The position numbers and the translations under genes are program-made. The notes under the pieces are model-generated. The model saw only the letters and a program-made list of their open reading frames with translations, was not told the origin of the DNA and made no database searches. Positions 18,401 through 25,041 of a stretch of DNA of 64,000 nt are shown piece after piece. This stretch comes from JBEGHD01 sp049334165 (lineage in GTDB: Bacteria > Bacteroidota > Bacteroidia > Flavobacteriales_D > Sanyastnellaceae). The DNA lies in assembly GCA_049334165.1 (NCBI GenBank), contig JBEGHD010000001.1, one strand, 5' to 3'. Each line of letters begins with the position of its first letter. The stretch's first letter is position 1.

Positions 18401-19614
18401 CTGCTCAACTCAGTGGAATGGGAACTGGTGAGTACCTACTTACCTGGACTGTTTACAATGGAAACTGCGAAATTGCCGGAGTCGACTCTGTCCGAATCAC
18501 AGTTTTCGACCCATCTTCACCAATGGCTTCTGCGGGAGTGGATCAGGAATTCTGTTCACCTTTTAACGGTACAACCCTGGAAGGAAATCAGCCAGTTTCG
18601 CCAGCTTATGGTGAATGGACAGTGATTAGCGGAAACGCAACAATAGCAGACTCAAGCATTGCCAATACAACTGTCGATGAGCTTGACTTTGGTCAAACAA
18701 TACTCACCTGGCAAATCTACAATGGCCCTTGCGCATCGGGAGTAAGTACAGACACCATCAACTTGTTTTTGAACAACACTGATGTGGCTATGGCCAATGC
18801 CGGGGAAGACCTGAGCTTTTGCAGTGCAGTGGACTCACTTCAACTTGGAGGTAGCGTAACGATCGGCAACACTGCTTTTGGAGAGTGGACGATCCTACAG
18901 GGCACTGGTGAATTTGCCAACACGGCCAATGAAGTTTCTTACGTCTACGATTTGCCAATTGGAGAGCACATTTACGAATGGACGGTTAACAACGGTTTTT
19001 GTGGAGTAACCTCAGATACGATGTCTGTTTTTGTGTATGATGAAACGGTAGGAGAAGCTTACGCAGGAGAGGATCAGGAAATTTGCGAAGACGAGTTTTA
19101 TCCATTCGAGTTGATGGGAGAAGAACCCCCGCATCCAGGTACTACTACCTGGGAAGTGATCTCTGGCCCTGCCCAACTTCAGGATCCATCAAATCCTCAA
19201 ACAACCGTGCTTTCACTCGGTAACATCAATCAACCTCTGGAAGATGTGACGAGCACTTTCACATTCACCATCGACAACGGAGTCTGCGGAACATCAACCG
19301 ACACCGTGGCATTCATTCTTCAGGATTGCCTGACCCTGGAAGTTCCCGATGCGTTCTCGCCTAACGGTGATGCTTACAACGAATTCTTTGTGATTCCGAA
19401 CATCGAGAATTATCCAAACAATTCATTAAAAATCTTCAATCGATGGGGTGCTCAGGTTTATGCTGCGGCACCGTATCAAAATAAATGGCGCGGTGTCAGT
19501 GAGCATTCGGCTACGATAGGTCAGGAGTTACCTGTCAGCACTTACTACTACATCCTCGATTTGGGAGTGGACCACATCAAGCCAATTACCGGATTCATTT
19601 ACCTAAGAAGGTGA
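9433..19614 (+). CDS. Giant repeat adhesin-like surface protein, T9SS type B cargo
   Basis: 3393-residue secreted protein. Residues 1-28 form a signal peptide (ending SVHAQ). Residues about 30-450 resemble the IgGFc-binding-protein N-terminal domain found in bacterial surface proteins (FWTGSQVRNQNATYG, SYLVRGHGPTEHVAGG). A linker beta domain follows to about 550. Then come 31 tandem PKD-like repeats of about 88 residues. Each starts near xADAGxDQEFC, contains ATGxWTVVSGxGxFxDPNDPNTxVxGLxVGENxFEWTIDNGPC across its length, and has two conserved Cys. From about residue 3304 comes the gliding-motility-associated type B sorting domain (VPDAFSPNGDAYNEFFVI, IFNRWGAQVY, GFIYLRR end). PorP/SprF follows 20 bp downstream. 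A SprB-like adhesive or gliding role is inferred, not shown. Confidence 0.9.
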   Translation: MKTSTSARIRRATLTVAFLCAIFSVHAQFDTQFWMPPIWETGNAQQNQPSELFISTPFSNPVDVHIETSDGTTLVIDTVVSSGNPLNIPLTPSLGMTQISNQILQNGFLINSSAAIQVSHRVSGVHNQTVVTLKGRSGLGTDFWTGSQVRNQNATYGPNEHHFISVMATKNNTQITIETPFDMYQPGAGDLPNPFTLTLDAGESYLVRGHGPTEHVAGGHVTSDKEIVVISGSTHTRIQGGGAADGGTDQLVPIELVGTDYIMIKGKNDNPFDYVIVVATEDDTEVRRNGIPAPIGTLDQGEFLSYTLNGNFGNPLYIHADKKVYTYHVTGASDDDEVGMSLMPQLNCTGSRYVEFSLFDQNADYQAMNVIATTDALSTLELNGVPYTDYDAAIIQNVQGNPDYVGVTFPQETLQNDNIISSDGFFHVGFLTGNNGATGTYGFLSGFDDAFEFIDPFENVPSTNYTVDTLCPGDIVYHCMEVYSCGNDHNIVEFSDSEGEVTVAPSQAPYDTCFAYTAPFNFTGKDTVTFSLTNRFDFEDQIDLVFHIVDPDTPIDAGANQEFCGETNAFLSAVDPDPLVDGYWTVVAGGGTIADPLGPNTEVTNLSVGENIFQWNQDYGCALNTDQVTITIFDGTLPAANAGNDEDICSDQTSLQLDGSPLSEGAVGTWNVTSGNAFISDENDPNAQVSNLQVGTTILTWTVENGPCLGGNTTDEVQIDVYDQNQPAANAGEDQEFCEANFVLFEMEGNDVIAPATGQWTVLEGTGTFDDPNDPNAEVSGLALGLNRFEWTIDNGPCGTTSDIVQIFIYDSSVPVANAGSDDAICSSDQIYNLQGSALGTTANGTWTVISGAGVFSDSSDSQTVVSNLQVGENIFEWTVENGACGNSSSDQVTITVYNSSASIADAGEDEEFCETGFTSASLSANSPVSPATGTWTVVSGTGTFADANDPNTTVSGLSVGSNIFEWTLDNGPCSSGDSDQVEITLFEGAQAPAEAGPDASYCTPTSTYSMQATAAVSPAVGTWTLESGNGTISDINDPNANISGLGIGENVFRWTVQNGPCGGSNFDEITITIFDENAPVAEAGPDQEHCYNLAVSVTADMDASPVPGPGTGTWTVIQGGGNFSDPNDPNATVTNLPVGENIYEWTVDNGACSGASSDQVTVLVYDISQPAADAGDLIEICSTQSSTTLNANSPVYPASGQWELVDGSGTFADPTDPITSVSDLSIGINTFQWTITNGPCDPAATSDEVTVIVYDENAPNADAGPDQSICSGVASVTMDASNSVFPGVGTWTLVSGQGDISDPNSSFPEITNLGVGENVFEWTIDNGPCPSGITVDQVSIFVHEESAPAASAGPDQELCLPTDFTTLAGNEPIFPATGEWILVSGTGTITDPTQFNTTVTGLGVGENRFRWNTNNSPCNPGITTDEVSIFVYDNAATTADAGADQEFCEPISSTTLNANAAVFPATGQWTVVSGTGIIDDPTNPNTEVTGLTVGENIFEWTIDSGVCAGEDSDQVSVFIFPTDQQESNAGPDQEFCSTVSSASLSANSATFPAVGTWTVVSGTGAFADANDPNTTVSGLTVGVNTFAWTISNGPCTPATTTDEITILIFDDNADDADAGADQEFCSSTTSTVLQGNSVPAPGQGTWTVVSGNGSFSDINDPNATVSGLEVGDNVFEWTIENGGCAGGTTSDQVTISLYFEDAAAANAGGDQNLCLPETSTFLEANSPIYPATGQWTLVSGSGSFADATNPATEVTGLGTGANVFEWTITNEPCAGGSTSDQITVTVYNSGGTQADAGDNQELCLPTTSTTLDASVPQSPGVGTWTVFQGTGSFSDVNDPQSNATGLSLGVNRFVWTLDYATCGTQQDTVDIIVFDNTVADADAGADQEFCSTTSTTNLNATAVTAPAQGTWTLFSGSANISNPNNPNTQVSNLTQGENIFVWTIYNGTCANPAVESDTVSVFIYNQNQPAANAGDDQEICSSTSSVELSGSNYTYPGVGTWSVISGSGVFSNENDPQATVTGLSVGENIFEWTVENGACPSGTTTDQVSIFVFDENQAMADAGNDQELCTPIGSISLNGNSLTTPATGQWLLLSGTATILDPTDPNTTVTGLGVGENVFRWTVDNGPCGPSTNDIVTITVYSSAAADADAGTDIEICSTTSQVTLSGNSPIGAAEGTWSIVQGSGNFSNSSSATPSVTGLSVGENIFVWTIDNGVCSNGITSDSVSVFVFDTSAPLANAGVDQEFCSPTSTALLNANPAVFPATGTWQLVNGTGTITNPNDPNSEVTGLTVGANIFEWTVENGPCGSSVSSDLVTIFIFDQNQTDANAGPDQQLCTPNINTNLAANGVTAPALGQWTLIQGTAEIEEPFNPTTDVNDLGLGNNVFVWTIDNGACGGITTDTVTVAVFQQNATTANAGPDQEFCGAQPSTNLIGNAPQGAQTGEWTLFSGTGTIQSPESNVTAVTNLSVGENIFVWSIDNGSCGVSTDTVSVILFDNANPPADAGGDQFFCTPVSTAQMTATTPLDPAEGTWTLISGNGTINDIHNPQTNISGLTIGENEFVWEVYNGPCGSLTTDTISIFIYDENAPAANAGDDIEICFPQTTATLDGNEYYPPASGQWSLLSGTAIIAQPSNPNSIVSGLSVGTTAFVWTLDNGACSNAITSDTVYVSVFEDGAVSQAGADQFLCTPTSTTELEANTPSSPNVGTWNVVSGNGIFEDVNDPDTEVSGLTVGVNTFTWSVDNGACANSAVVDTVQIFVNDNSMSDAFAGSDQQLCQPNNFTQLEAAAPIFPATGSWAVINGTATFDDSSDPTSQVTDLSTGINTFVWTTENGACNSVSSDTVIVSLFDENIPQADAGEDIEICTPTSSVQLNATPPVSPAQGTWTVMSGSASISDVNDPNATVSSLTVGVHSLRWTVDNGACAQGGSFDMVNITVFNENGGLADAGPDQELCGPIDNTTLEGVAPIAPATGTWSIIEGTGSLSNVNDPSAQLSGMGTGEYLLTWTVYNGNCEIAGVDSVRITVFDPSSPMASAGVDQEFCSPFNGTTLEGNQPVSPAYGEWTVISGNATIADSSIANTTVDELDFGQTILTWQIYNGPCASGVSTDTINLFLNNTDVAMANAGEDLSFCSAVDSLQLGGSVTIGNTAFGEWTILQGTGEFANTANEVSYVYDLPIGEHIYEWTVNNGFCGVTSDTMSVFVYDETVGEAYAGEDQEICEDEFYPFELMGEEPPHPGTTTWEVISGPAQLQDPSNPQTTVLSLGNINQPLEDVTSTFTFTIDNGVCGTSTDTVAFILQDCLTLEVPDAFSPNGDAYNEFFVIPNIENYPNNSLKIFNRWGAQVYAAAPYQNKWRGVSEHSATIGQELPVSTYYYILDLGVDHIKPITGFIYLRR
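11086..19323 (+). repeat. 31 coding tandem repeats of about 265 bp
   Basis: Within the giant gene, a unit of about 88 codons occurs 31 times, counted by its opening Ala-Gly-x-Asp...Cys motif (first at about 11095, last at about 19054). Protein similarity is high but the DNA copies are diverged, with frequent synonymous differences. Short stretches such as GATCAGGARTTTTGC recur nearly exactly. The array is a possible substrate for recombination and copy-number change, and an assembly hazard. Confidence 0.92.
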
Positions 19615-19634
19615 TCGAAAAACGAAAATGAACC

Positions 19635-20561
19635 ATGAAAAAACTTTATAACATATTTTTTCTTGCCATTGGAGTTCTGAGCTGTAGCGTGCTCTCTGCT
19701 CAGCAAGACCCCATGTTTTCGCAATACATGTTCAACACACTGGCGATCAACCCGGCCTATGCGGGAAGTGCAGATTTGCTGAACGTCACTGCGCTGTACC
19801 GACATCAGTGGACCCAGTTTGACGGAGCACCGGTTACTCAAACACTCACTGCTCACAGTCCGCTTGGCAGAGAAAGCATTGGTCTCGGAGGAACCGTGAT
19901 CAACGATAGCTATGGACCTGTGCAGCAAACAGCTTTTTATGCTGACTTTTCCTATCGGATAATTTTCGACAGAACAAAGCTGGCCTTTGGGTTAAAAGCC
20001 GGAGCGAGTCTTTTCCAGGCCGATCTTCTTTCTCTCAACCCGCTGGATCAGGACGATCCTGCCTTTGCTGGAAACATCGAAAGCAAGCTGCTTCCCAACC
20101 TTGGAGCAGGAGCAATGTACTACTCCGATCGTTTTTATGTGGGTCTCTCTGTCCCCCGACTTTTTCAAAATAAACTGTGGGACTCTACACTGCCCGACTT
20201 TCAAGAAAACACGGAGCGAGTACACGGATTTTTTATTGCCGGCATTGTTTTCGACATCAATAGCTACGTAAAATTCAAGCCTTCGATGTTGGTGAGAGCT
20301 GTCAACGGAGCCCCTCTTTCTGCCGACCTCACAGCCAATTTCCTTTTCTATGATAAGCTCTGGATTGGAGCCATGTATCGCTACGAAGATGCCGTAGGCC
20401 TTTTGGCTCAGTATGAGATCAACAACAAAATTAAGATTGGCTACGCTTACGACTACACCGTTTCCGATTTGGGACGCTACAACAACGGAACACATGAAAT
20501 TATGCTCGGTGTAGACTTTGGCCGAAAATACGGAGGTGACAAGTCTCCACGCTACTTCTAA
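19635..20561 (+). CDS. PorP/SprF-family T9SS outer-membrane protein
   Basis: 308-residue outer-membrane beta-barrel. It has a signal peptide (ending VLSAQ) followed by the family hallmark QQDPMFSQYMFNTLAINPAYAGS and YRHQWTQFDGAPVTQT. The C-terminal half has alternating barrel strands, with LWIGAMYRYEDAVGLLAQYE and KIGYAYDYTVSDLGRYNNGTHEI near the end. SprF is needed in Flavobacterium johnsoniae for surface delivery of the adhesin SprB, and paralogues are paired with individual type B cargo. The gene starts 20 bp after the giant adhesin stop, so it most likely serves that protein. Confidence 0.95.
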   Translation: MKKLYNIFFLAIGVLSCSVLSAQQDPMFSQYMFNTLAINPAYAGSADLLNVTALYRHQWTQFDGAPVTQTLTAHSPLGRESIGLGGTVINDSYGPVQQTAFYADFSYRIIFDRTKLAFGLKAGASLFQADLLSLNPLDQDDPAFAGNIESKLLPNLGAGAMYYSDRFYVGLSVPRLFQNKLWDSTLPDFQENTERVHGFFIAGIVFDINSYVKFKPSMLVRAVNGAPLSADLTANFLFYDKLWIGAMYRYEDAVGLLAQYEINNKIKIGYAYDYTVSDLGRYNNGTHEIMLGVDFGRKYGGDKSPRYF

Positions 20562-20584
20562 AAAAACTGCGAAAACCAATTTCT

Positions 20585-22747
20585 ATGAAATCCATAGTCA
20601 CCTTTTTCATTTGTCTTTTTCTTTTCACTGGCTTTTCGCTGGCGCAAAAGAGCAAGCTAACACTTGCGGACAAGCACTTTCAGGCGTTTGACTTTACGGA
20701 AGCTATTGCCATTTACGATGACGTTTTGGAGAAGCATCCCGAAAACAGCGAGGCTCTTCGCAAAGTTTCTGTGAGCTTGAGCAATACCGGGAACTACGCC
20801 CTGGCCGAGGCCCGACTAAAAACACTCACGGAACTCGAAGAGAAGTCCGTTGATGATTTGATTTTGCTGGCCGATGTGCTCAAGCAAAATGGAAAGCTGG
20901 ATGAGGCAGCAGAGATTTATGAAGAAATCTACAGGCAGTATCCAGAAAATGAAATTGCCAAAAAATACCACGAGCATCCCAATTGGGTAAAGAGCCTCTT
21001 ACGAGATTCAAGCCGATTCAACCTCGAGATTGCCGCAATCAATTCAAAGTATTCCGATTTCGCACCTGTTTTTATGGACGACAAAGTTCTGTTCTCATCA
21101 TCCAGAAGAGAAGGTAAAGGCCAAACGAGAACCTACAACTGGAATGATCAGAGTTATCTGAACATCTTTGCTTCAGACCTTGAAAAAGACAGCACGTTGG
21201 CAAATCCCGATGTACTTCGAAATGACCTGAACACACGGTTTCACGAGGGAACCGTAAGCTACGATCAAAACGAAGGGAAACTGTACATCACCAGAAATAA
21301 TTACATCGATGGCAAGCAGCAAAAAGACGAAAACGGAAATTTAAACCTTGGAATTTTCATCAGCTCTTTCAACGATGGAGAATTCGGTGACGTTCAGCCA
21401 TTTGAGCTCAACAATAAAAACTATTCCGTTGGGCATCCGACACTGACGTCAGACGGAAGCACGATTTACTTTGTTTCAGACATGCCTGGTGGACATGGCG
21501 GAACGGACATCTACTACTCTGAGAAAATCGATGAAAAATGGAGCGAGCCAAAAAATCTCGGACCAGTGGTCAACTCCTCCGGCAATGAAATGTTCCCGTA
21601 CCTTGTAGATGACGAAGTGCTCTACTTTTCCTCAGACGGACACGTTGGCCTTGGTGGTCTCGACCTCTATTACTTCCGTTTAAATTATAATAATCCTGTG
21701 GCTTTTAACATGGGCTATCCCATCAACACAACCCACGATGACTTTGGGATTTGTGTTTTTGAGAATGGAAAAAGTGGGTTTTTAAGTAGTAACAGACCTG
21801 GAGGAATGGGCGATGACGATGTGTATCACTATGCAATTGCAGATCCTGAAAAAACTGTTATCAGCGGAATCGTTTTCGATCAGGAAACCAAGGAACCGGT
21901 TGAAGGCGCTACGGTAACCGTGAGACGAAGCTCTGTAACCGATAGCAGCGATGTGGCAATCAGCACAGACGAATCGGGACGCTACGAACTGGAACTCGAC
22001 ACAACTGATCAGGCAGTAGTGATGGGCTCAAAGGAAGGTTACTTCAAAGAAGCCTCCACAGCCAATAGAGATAACAATTCGGAGTACGTTGATCGGGTGA
22101 ACATTGAACTCGAAGATTATGACTTTGGTGTAGAGGGGTTTGTTTATCTCGCGAAGGAAAAGATTCCGGCAGAAAATGCCACTCTCCAGCTTTTGGATGA
22201 AAAAGGTAATCTGTTAAAAGAGATCTCTTCCGATCCCGAGGGCCAGTACGCATTTGCTCTGGAAGCTAATTCGAGGTACACTGTGGTTTGCAAAAAAGAG
22301 GGATACGTTACACAAAAAACAAACTTTGAGACTCCAGCAGAATCAGCTCCTGCTCAACGATCTGACTTCCAGCTGTTCAAGCCTGAAAAAGATCAAACCA
22401 TTCAGTTGAGCAACATCTACTACGCCTTCGACAAATCTTACATTAGAGAGGAAGACAAACCTGAACTCAACAAACTTGCAGACCTCATGAAGTCTAATCC
22501 GAATATGGAGATAGAAATCCAATCTCACACCGATAATCGTGGCAGTGCTGATTATAATCTAGACCTGTCTCGCAAGCGCGCAGCTTCAGTTGTTCGCTAT
22601 CTCACGTCAAATGGGATTGACAATTCGCGACTGACCGCAAAAGGATTTGGTGAATCAAGCCTCCTACACGAATGCTCTGAAGAAGAGTGTCCTGAATGGA
22701 AACATCAGGAAAACAGGCGAACAGAATTTGTTATTAAAGAAATTTAA
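20585..22747 (+). CDS. PorE-like OmpA-family protein (TPR, propeller, CarboxypepD-reg, OmpA)
   Basis: 720-residue envelope protein. The signal peptide (to about residue 20, GFSLAQ) lacks a lipobox Cys, unlike P. gingivalis PorE. Domains in order: TPR-like helices (22-125), PD40/WD40-like propeller blades (about 145-430; GTVSYDQNEGKLYITRNN, PTLTSDGSTIYFVSDMPGG, LSSNRPGGMGDDDVY), two carboxypeptidase-regulatory-like beta domains (about 430-600), and a peptidoglycan-binding OmpA domain (about 606-720; IEIQSHTDNRGSADYN, LDLSRKRAASV). The OmpA end should anchor a T9SS-associated assembly to the cell wall. It starts 23 bp after PorP/SprF, completing a three-gene cargo-translocation cluster. Confidence 0.9.
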   Translation: MKSIVTFFICLFLFTGFSLAQKSKLTLADKHFQAFDFTEAIAIYDDVLEKHPENSEALRKVSVSLSNTGNYALAEARLKTLTELEEKSVDDLILLADVLKQNGKLDEAAEIYEEIYRQYPENEIAKKYHEHPNWVKSLLRDSSRFNLEIAAINSKYSDFAPVFMDDKVLFSSSRREGKGQTRTYNWNDQSYLNIFASDLEKDSTLANPDVLRNDLNTRFHEGTVSYDQNEGKLYITRNNYIDGKQQKDENGNLNLGIFISSFNDGEFGDVQPFELNNKNYSVGHPTLTSDGSTIYFVSDMPGGHGGTDIYYSEKIDEKWSEPKNLGPVVNSSGNEMFPYLVDDEVLYFSSDGHVGLGGLDLYYFRLNYNNPVAFNMGYPINTTHDDFGICVFENGKSGFLSSNRPGGMGDDDVYHYAIADPEKTVISGIVFDQETKEPVEGATVTVRRSSVTDSSDVAISTDESGRYELELDTTDQAVVMGSKEGYFKEASTANRDNNSEYVDRVNIELEDYDFGVEGFVYLAKEKIPAENATLQLLDEKGNLLKEISSDPEGQYAFALEANSRYTVVCKKEGYVTQKTNFETPAESAPAQRSDFQLFKPEKDQTIQLSNIYYAFDKSYIREEDKPELNKLADLMKSNPNMEIEIQSHTDNRGSADYNLDLSRKRAASVVRYLTSNGIDNSRLTAKGFGESSLLHECSEEECPEWKHQENRRTEFVIKEI

Positions 22748-22949
22748 TCCACTGAATTATAGACCATTGAGAATAGGAATCAAATTTTTTTCAAAAAAAG
22801 AGACAACCCCCGCGCAACCTTCTCGTCTTTTAACCACGAGAGTCGCGATAGCGGTTTTCGACCAACACTAAAACCGACTCTATAAATTTCTATTCCTTAA
22901 CTAAGTCTAGCTAATTGACTCTTAAAAAAAGTCATTAACTAAGAAACAA
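22748..22949 (+). other. Intergenic region with a stem-loop, no ORF
   Basis: About 200 bp separate the PorE-like stop from the terminator. No coding frame is credible. A stem formed by GAGT (22840) with ACTC (22877-22880) and CGGTTTT (22852-22858) with AAAACCG (22870-22876) is visible. Upstream lies the sequence GCGCAACCTTCTCGTCTTTT (22812-22831), which loosely recalls ECF-type promoters. It could be a long 3' untranslated region or a small RNA of about 140 nt ending at the terminator. Confidence 0.35.
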
Positions 22950-22978
22950 CCCGGAGCCAACCACTCCGGGTTTTTTTT
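22950..22978 (+). terminator. Rho-independent terminator after the adhesin cluster
   Basis: Stem CCCGGAG (22950-22956) and CTCCGGG (22964-22970), seven-base loop, followed by eight T. It ends transcription of the adhesin / PorP / PorE-like unit, or of a small RNA between. Confidence 0.9.
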
Positions 22979-23018
22979 GGCTTCGTTTCAGCCTAAACTT
23001 TTATTTGCTAGGGATTTG

Positions 23019-23026
23019 TACCTTTG
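23019..23026 (+). promoter_or_regulatory. Candidate -7 promoter element
   Basis: TACCTTTG fits TAnnTTTG and lies 32 bp upstream of the ATG at 23059, directly after the preceding terminator. The nearest TTTG (23004-23007) is too close to be a standard -33. Confidence 0.45.
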
Positions 23027-23058
23027 TGCAGACAATTCTAAAACCAAAAAATACTACG

Positions 23059-24009
23059 ATGAAACTTTCGACTAGCTTCCTTTCAGCAATTCTGCTCACC
23101 TTTACATTTCTCGTCTTCACTCAAGGACAAGCCCAGGTGACCGATCGGGCAAAAGAAAAAGCAGAGCGCAAAACCAACCAGCGTGTAGATCAGAAAATTG
23201 ACAACGGAATTGACAAAGGACTCGATGCCATCGAAGGACTTTTCAAAAAAAAGGACAAAAAGAAGAAGAAATCTGATAAACAGGAGGAAGCTCAGGAGCA
23301 ATCTCAAGAGAGTAATCAGCAGCAGCAAGAAAATGCGATGATGGGCCTCTTTGGGGGTGGCGATGTCGAGGTTCAGGATGAGTATCAGTTCGACCACTCA
23401 ATGGACATGCACGTGCAGATGTACGACAAAAAAGGCAAGGCCACAGATGAGATGGAATACACCATGCTTTTCTCGGAGTCGCAATCTTATTTTGGAATGT
23501 ATGGTACAAACCAGGGAACATCTTTTAAAATGGTCTTTGACTACGACAATCTTCAAATGATTACTATGCCAGAGGCACAGCCTGGAGCGCCAAGCTACGG
23601 AATGGTCATGAGTCTGGATGAAGGTGTCTTCGAAAGTGAAGAAGGAGAAATGGAGTCAAGCGATATTACATTTGTTGAAACAGGTCGCACCAAAACGATA
23701 AATGGCTTCAGTTGTAAGGAGTACAAACTCGAAAACGCGGATGACGAAGATTACGAAACATTCGTTTGGACGACAATGGACAGTGATATGGAATGGACTT
23801 CTTACTTTCAGGCTATGTCTGAGCAGCAAAAGATGAAAATGCAAATGCCGGAAAGTTACCCTGAAGGAATGGTTGTTCAAACAGTGATGGAAAGCACCAA
23901 GAATGATGAGAAAACGGTGATGACTATTAAGAACATGAAGAAAAATAGTAACGAAACTCTATCTACATCAGGCTACAAGTTCATGAGCATGGGCGGGAAA
24001 AAGAAGTAA
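23059..24009 (+). CDS. Exported DUF4412-domain protein
   Basis: 316-residue exported protein of unknown function. The ATG at 23059 gives a clean signal peptide (MKLSTSFLSAILLTFTFLVF, cleavage near QGQAQ); an in-frame earlier start would spoil it. Residues about 25-100 are a highly charged Lys/Glu/Gln-rich linker with KKKDKKKKKSDKQEEAQEQS. From about residue 108 a DUF4412-like beta domain follows (YTMLFSESQSYFGMYG, TKTINGFSCKEYKLEN, ETFVWTTMDSDMEW), typical of periplasmic or outer-membrane-associated Bacteroidota proteins. Met is unusually frequent in the C-terminal half. It is monocistronic between two terminators. Confidence 0.8.
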   Translation: MKLSTSFLSAILLTFTFLVFTQGQAQVTDRAKEKAERKTNQRVDQKIDNGIDKGLDAIEGLFKKKDKKKKKSDKQEEAQEQSQESNQQQQENAMMGLFGGGDVEVQDEYQFDHSMDMHVQMYDKKGKATDEMEYTMLFSESQSYFGMYGTNQGTSFKMVFDYDNLQMITMPEAQPGAPSYGMVMSLDEGVFESEEGEMESSDITFVETGRTKTINGFSCKEYKLENADDEDYETFVWTTMDSDMEWTSYFQAMSEQQKMKMQMPESYPEGMVVQTVMESTKNDEKTVMTIKNMKKNSNETLSTSGYKFMSMGGKKK

Positions 24010-24084
24010 GCACGACTTAAAAAAACATTTTAGGGGGCGTCAGGAAATGAGCGCCTCTTTCTTTTTCCGATAGCCATTAAATCA

Positions 24085-24123
24085 AAAAAGCCCGGACGAT
24101 GCAATGCATGTCCGGGCTTTTTC
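24085..24123. terminator. Bidirectional terminator
   Basis: Perfect stem GCCCGGAC (24090-24097) / GTCCGGGC (24110-24117), flanked by A-run and T-run. It can terminate the DUF4412 gene on the plus strand and the tRNA-Cys on the minus strand. Confidence 0.9.
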
Positions 24124-24126
24124 TTG

Positions 24127-24197
24127 AGGTCTGGAGCGGATTCGAACCGCTGTACGAGGTGTTGCAGACCTCTGCCTAGCCGCTCGGCCACCAGACC
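24127..24197 (-). tRNA. tRNA-Cys (anticodon GCA)
   Basis: The reverse complement folds as a 71-nt cloverleaf. The acceptor is GGTCTGG/CCAGACC, the D arm contains GGCCGAGCGGC, the anticodon stem GAGGT encloses CTGCAAC with GCA, and the T arm is GCGGTTCGAATCCGC. The discriminator base is U, as expected for tRNA-Cys. The 3' CCA is not encoded. Confidence 0.95.
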
Positions 24198-24303
24198 AAA
24201 TTTTTCATTGGAGGACAAATATAAAAAATTGCTCTCTCAAACCAACAGGTTAAACGACCAGGAGGTGTAAAAGTTCCGTCAATCGAATTTTTATCTTAGC
24301 CCC

Positions 24304-25041
24304 GTGCAAATCAAGAAACATATCCCCAACCTGATTACGCTCTCTAACCTGCTTTGTGGAGCGGCTGCAGCGATTTTCATTCTTCAGGAGAAAGACCTGG
24401 CGACTGCTTCCCTTTTGGTTTTACTGGGAGCGGCTTTCGATTTTGCAGACGGTGCCGTAGCGAGAATTTTAAAAGTTAGTGGTGAGCTCGGAAAACAGCT
24501 CGACTCTTTGGCTGATGTAATCACTTTTGGACTTGTGCCTGCCTTGATGGCTTACCACCTTTGTCTGGAATCAATTGGTGAGCTCGATGCGCGCTTAGCT
24601 TTCATCCCGCTGGTGATGGCAGCTTTCTCCGGATTTCGTCTCGGAAAATTCAACATCGACACGCGACAGTCGGATTCGTTCATCGGGCTACCCACTCCGG
24701 CAAATGCACTACTTTGGGTATCATTGAGCATGATTTATGCTGCTGAAGTGCAATTGCCAGCTGCTTTGAAAAACTTCATTTTCAGCCCTGCCACACTAGT
24801 GGTACTTTCAATAGTTATGTCCATTTTGCTCGTAGCAGAACTTCCTCTTTTCGCCATGAAATTCAAGAGTCTGAAGTGGCGTGAAAATCAAATTCGAATC
24901 ATCTTCGTAGCTGTATCGCTCGTCCTGTTGATTTTGGCGTTCGTTATCATCGGAAATCTTTTCACAGCGATACCAATAATTCTATTTTTGTACCTGATTT
25001 TATCGCTCATCAACAACTCATTTAAGAACACAAATCCATGA
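24304..25041 (+). CDS. pssA: CDP-diacylglycerol-serine O-phosphatidyltransferase
   Basis: 245-residue inner-membrane enzyme that makes phosphatidylserine, the precursor of phosphatidylethanolamine. The CDP-alcohol phosphotransferase motif is complete: DG-x2-AR-x8-G-x3-D-x3-D in DFADGAVARILK...GKQLDSLAD. About seven hydrophobic segments are visible, the last three after residue 150. The start is GTG at 24304, just before the amphipathic KKHIPNLITLSNLLCG sequence typical of the family. Its stop overlaps the purS start in an ATGA junction, so the two are translationally coupled. Confidence 0.93.
   Translation: MQIKKHIPNLITLSNLLCGAAAAIFILQEKDLATASLLVLLGAAFDFADGAVARILKVSGELGKQLDSLADVITFGLVPALMAYHLCLESIGELDARLAFIPLVMAAFSGFRLGKFNIDTRQSDSFIGLPTPANALLWVSLSMIYAAEVQLPAALKNFIFSPATLVVLSIVMSILLVAELPLFAMKFKSLKWRENQIRIIFVAVSLVLLILAFVIIGNLFTAIPIILFLYLILSLINNSFKNTNP

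Noticed and set aside
11086..19323. Regularly spaced repeats as a CRISPR array
   Set aside because: Units are about 265 bp, fully coding in one frame and encode a consistent protein domain.
24030..24060. GGGGGCGTC...GAGCGCCTC as a terminator after the DUF4412 gene
   Set aside because: Pairing is interrupted and weak; the perfect hairpin at 24090-24117 is the better terminator.
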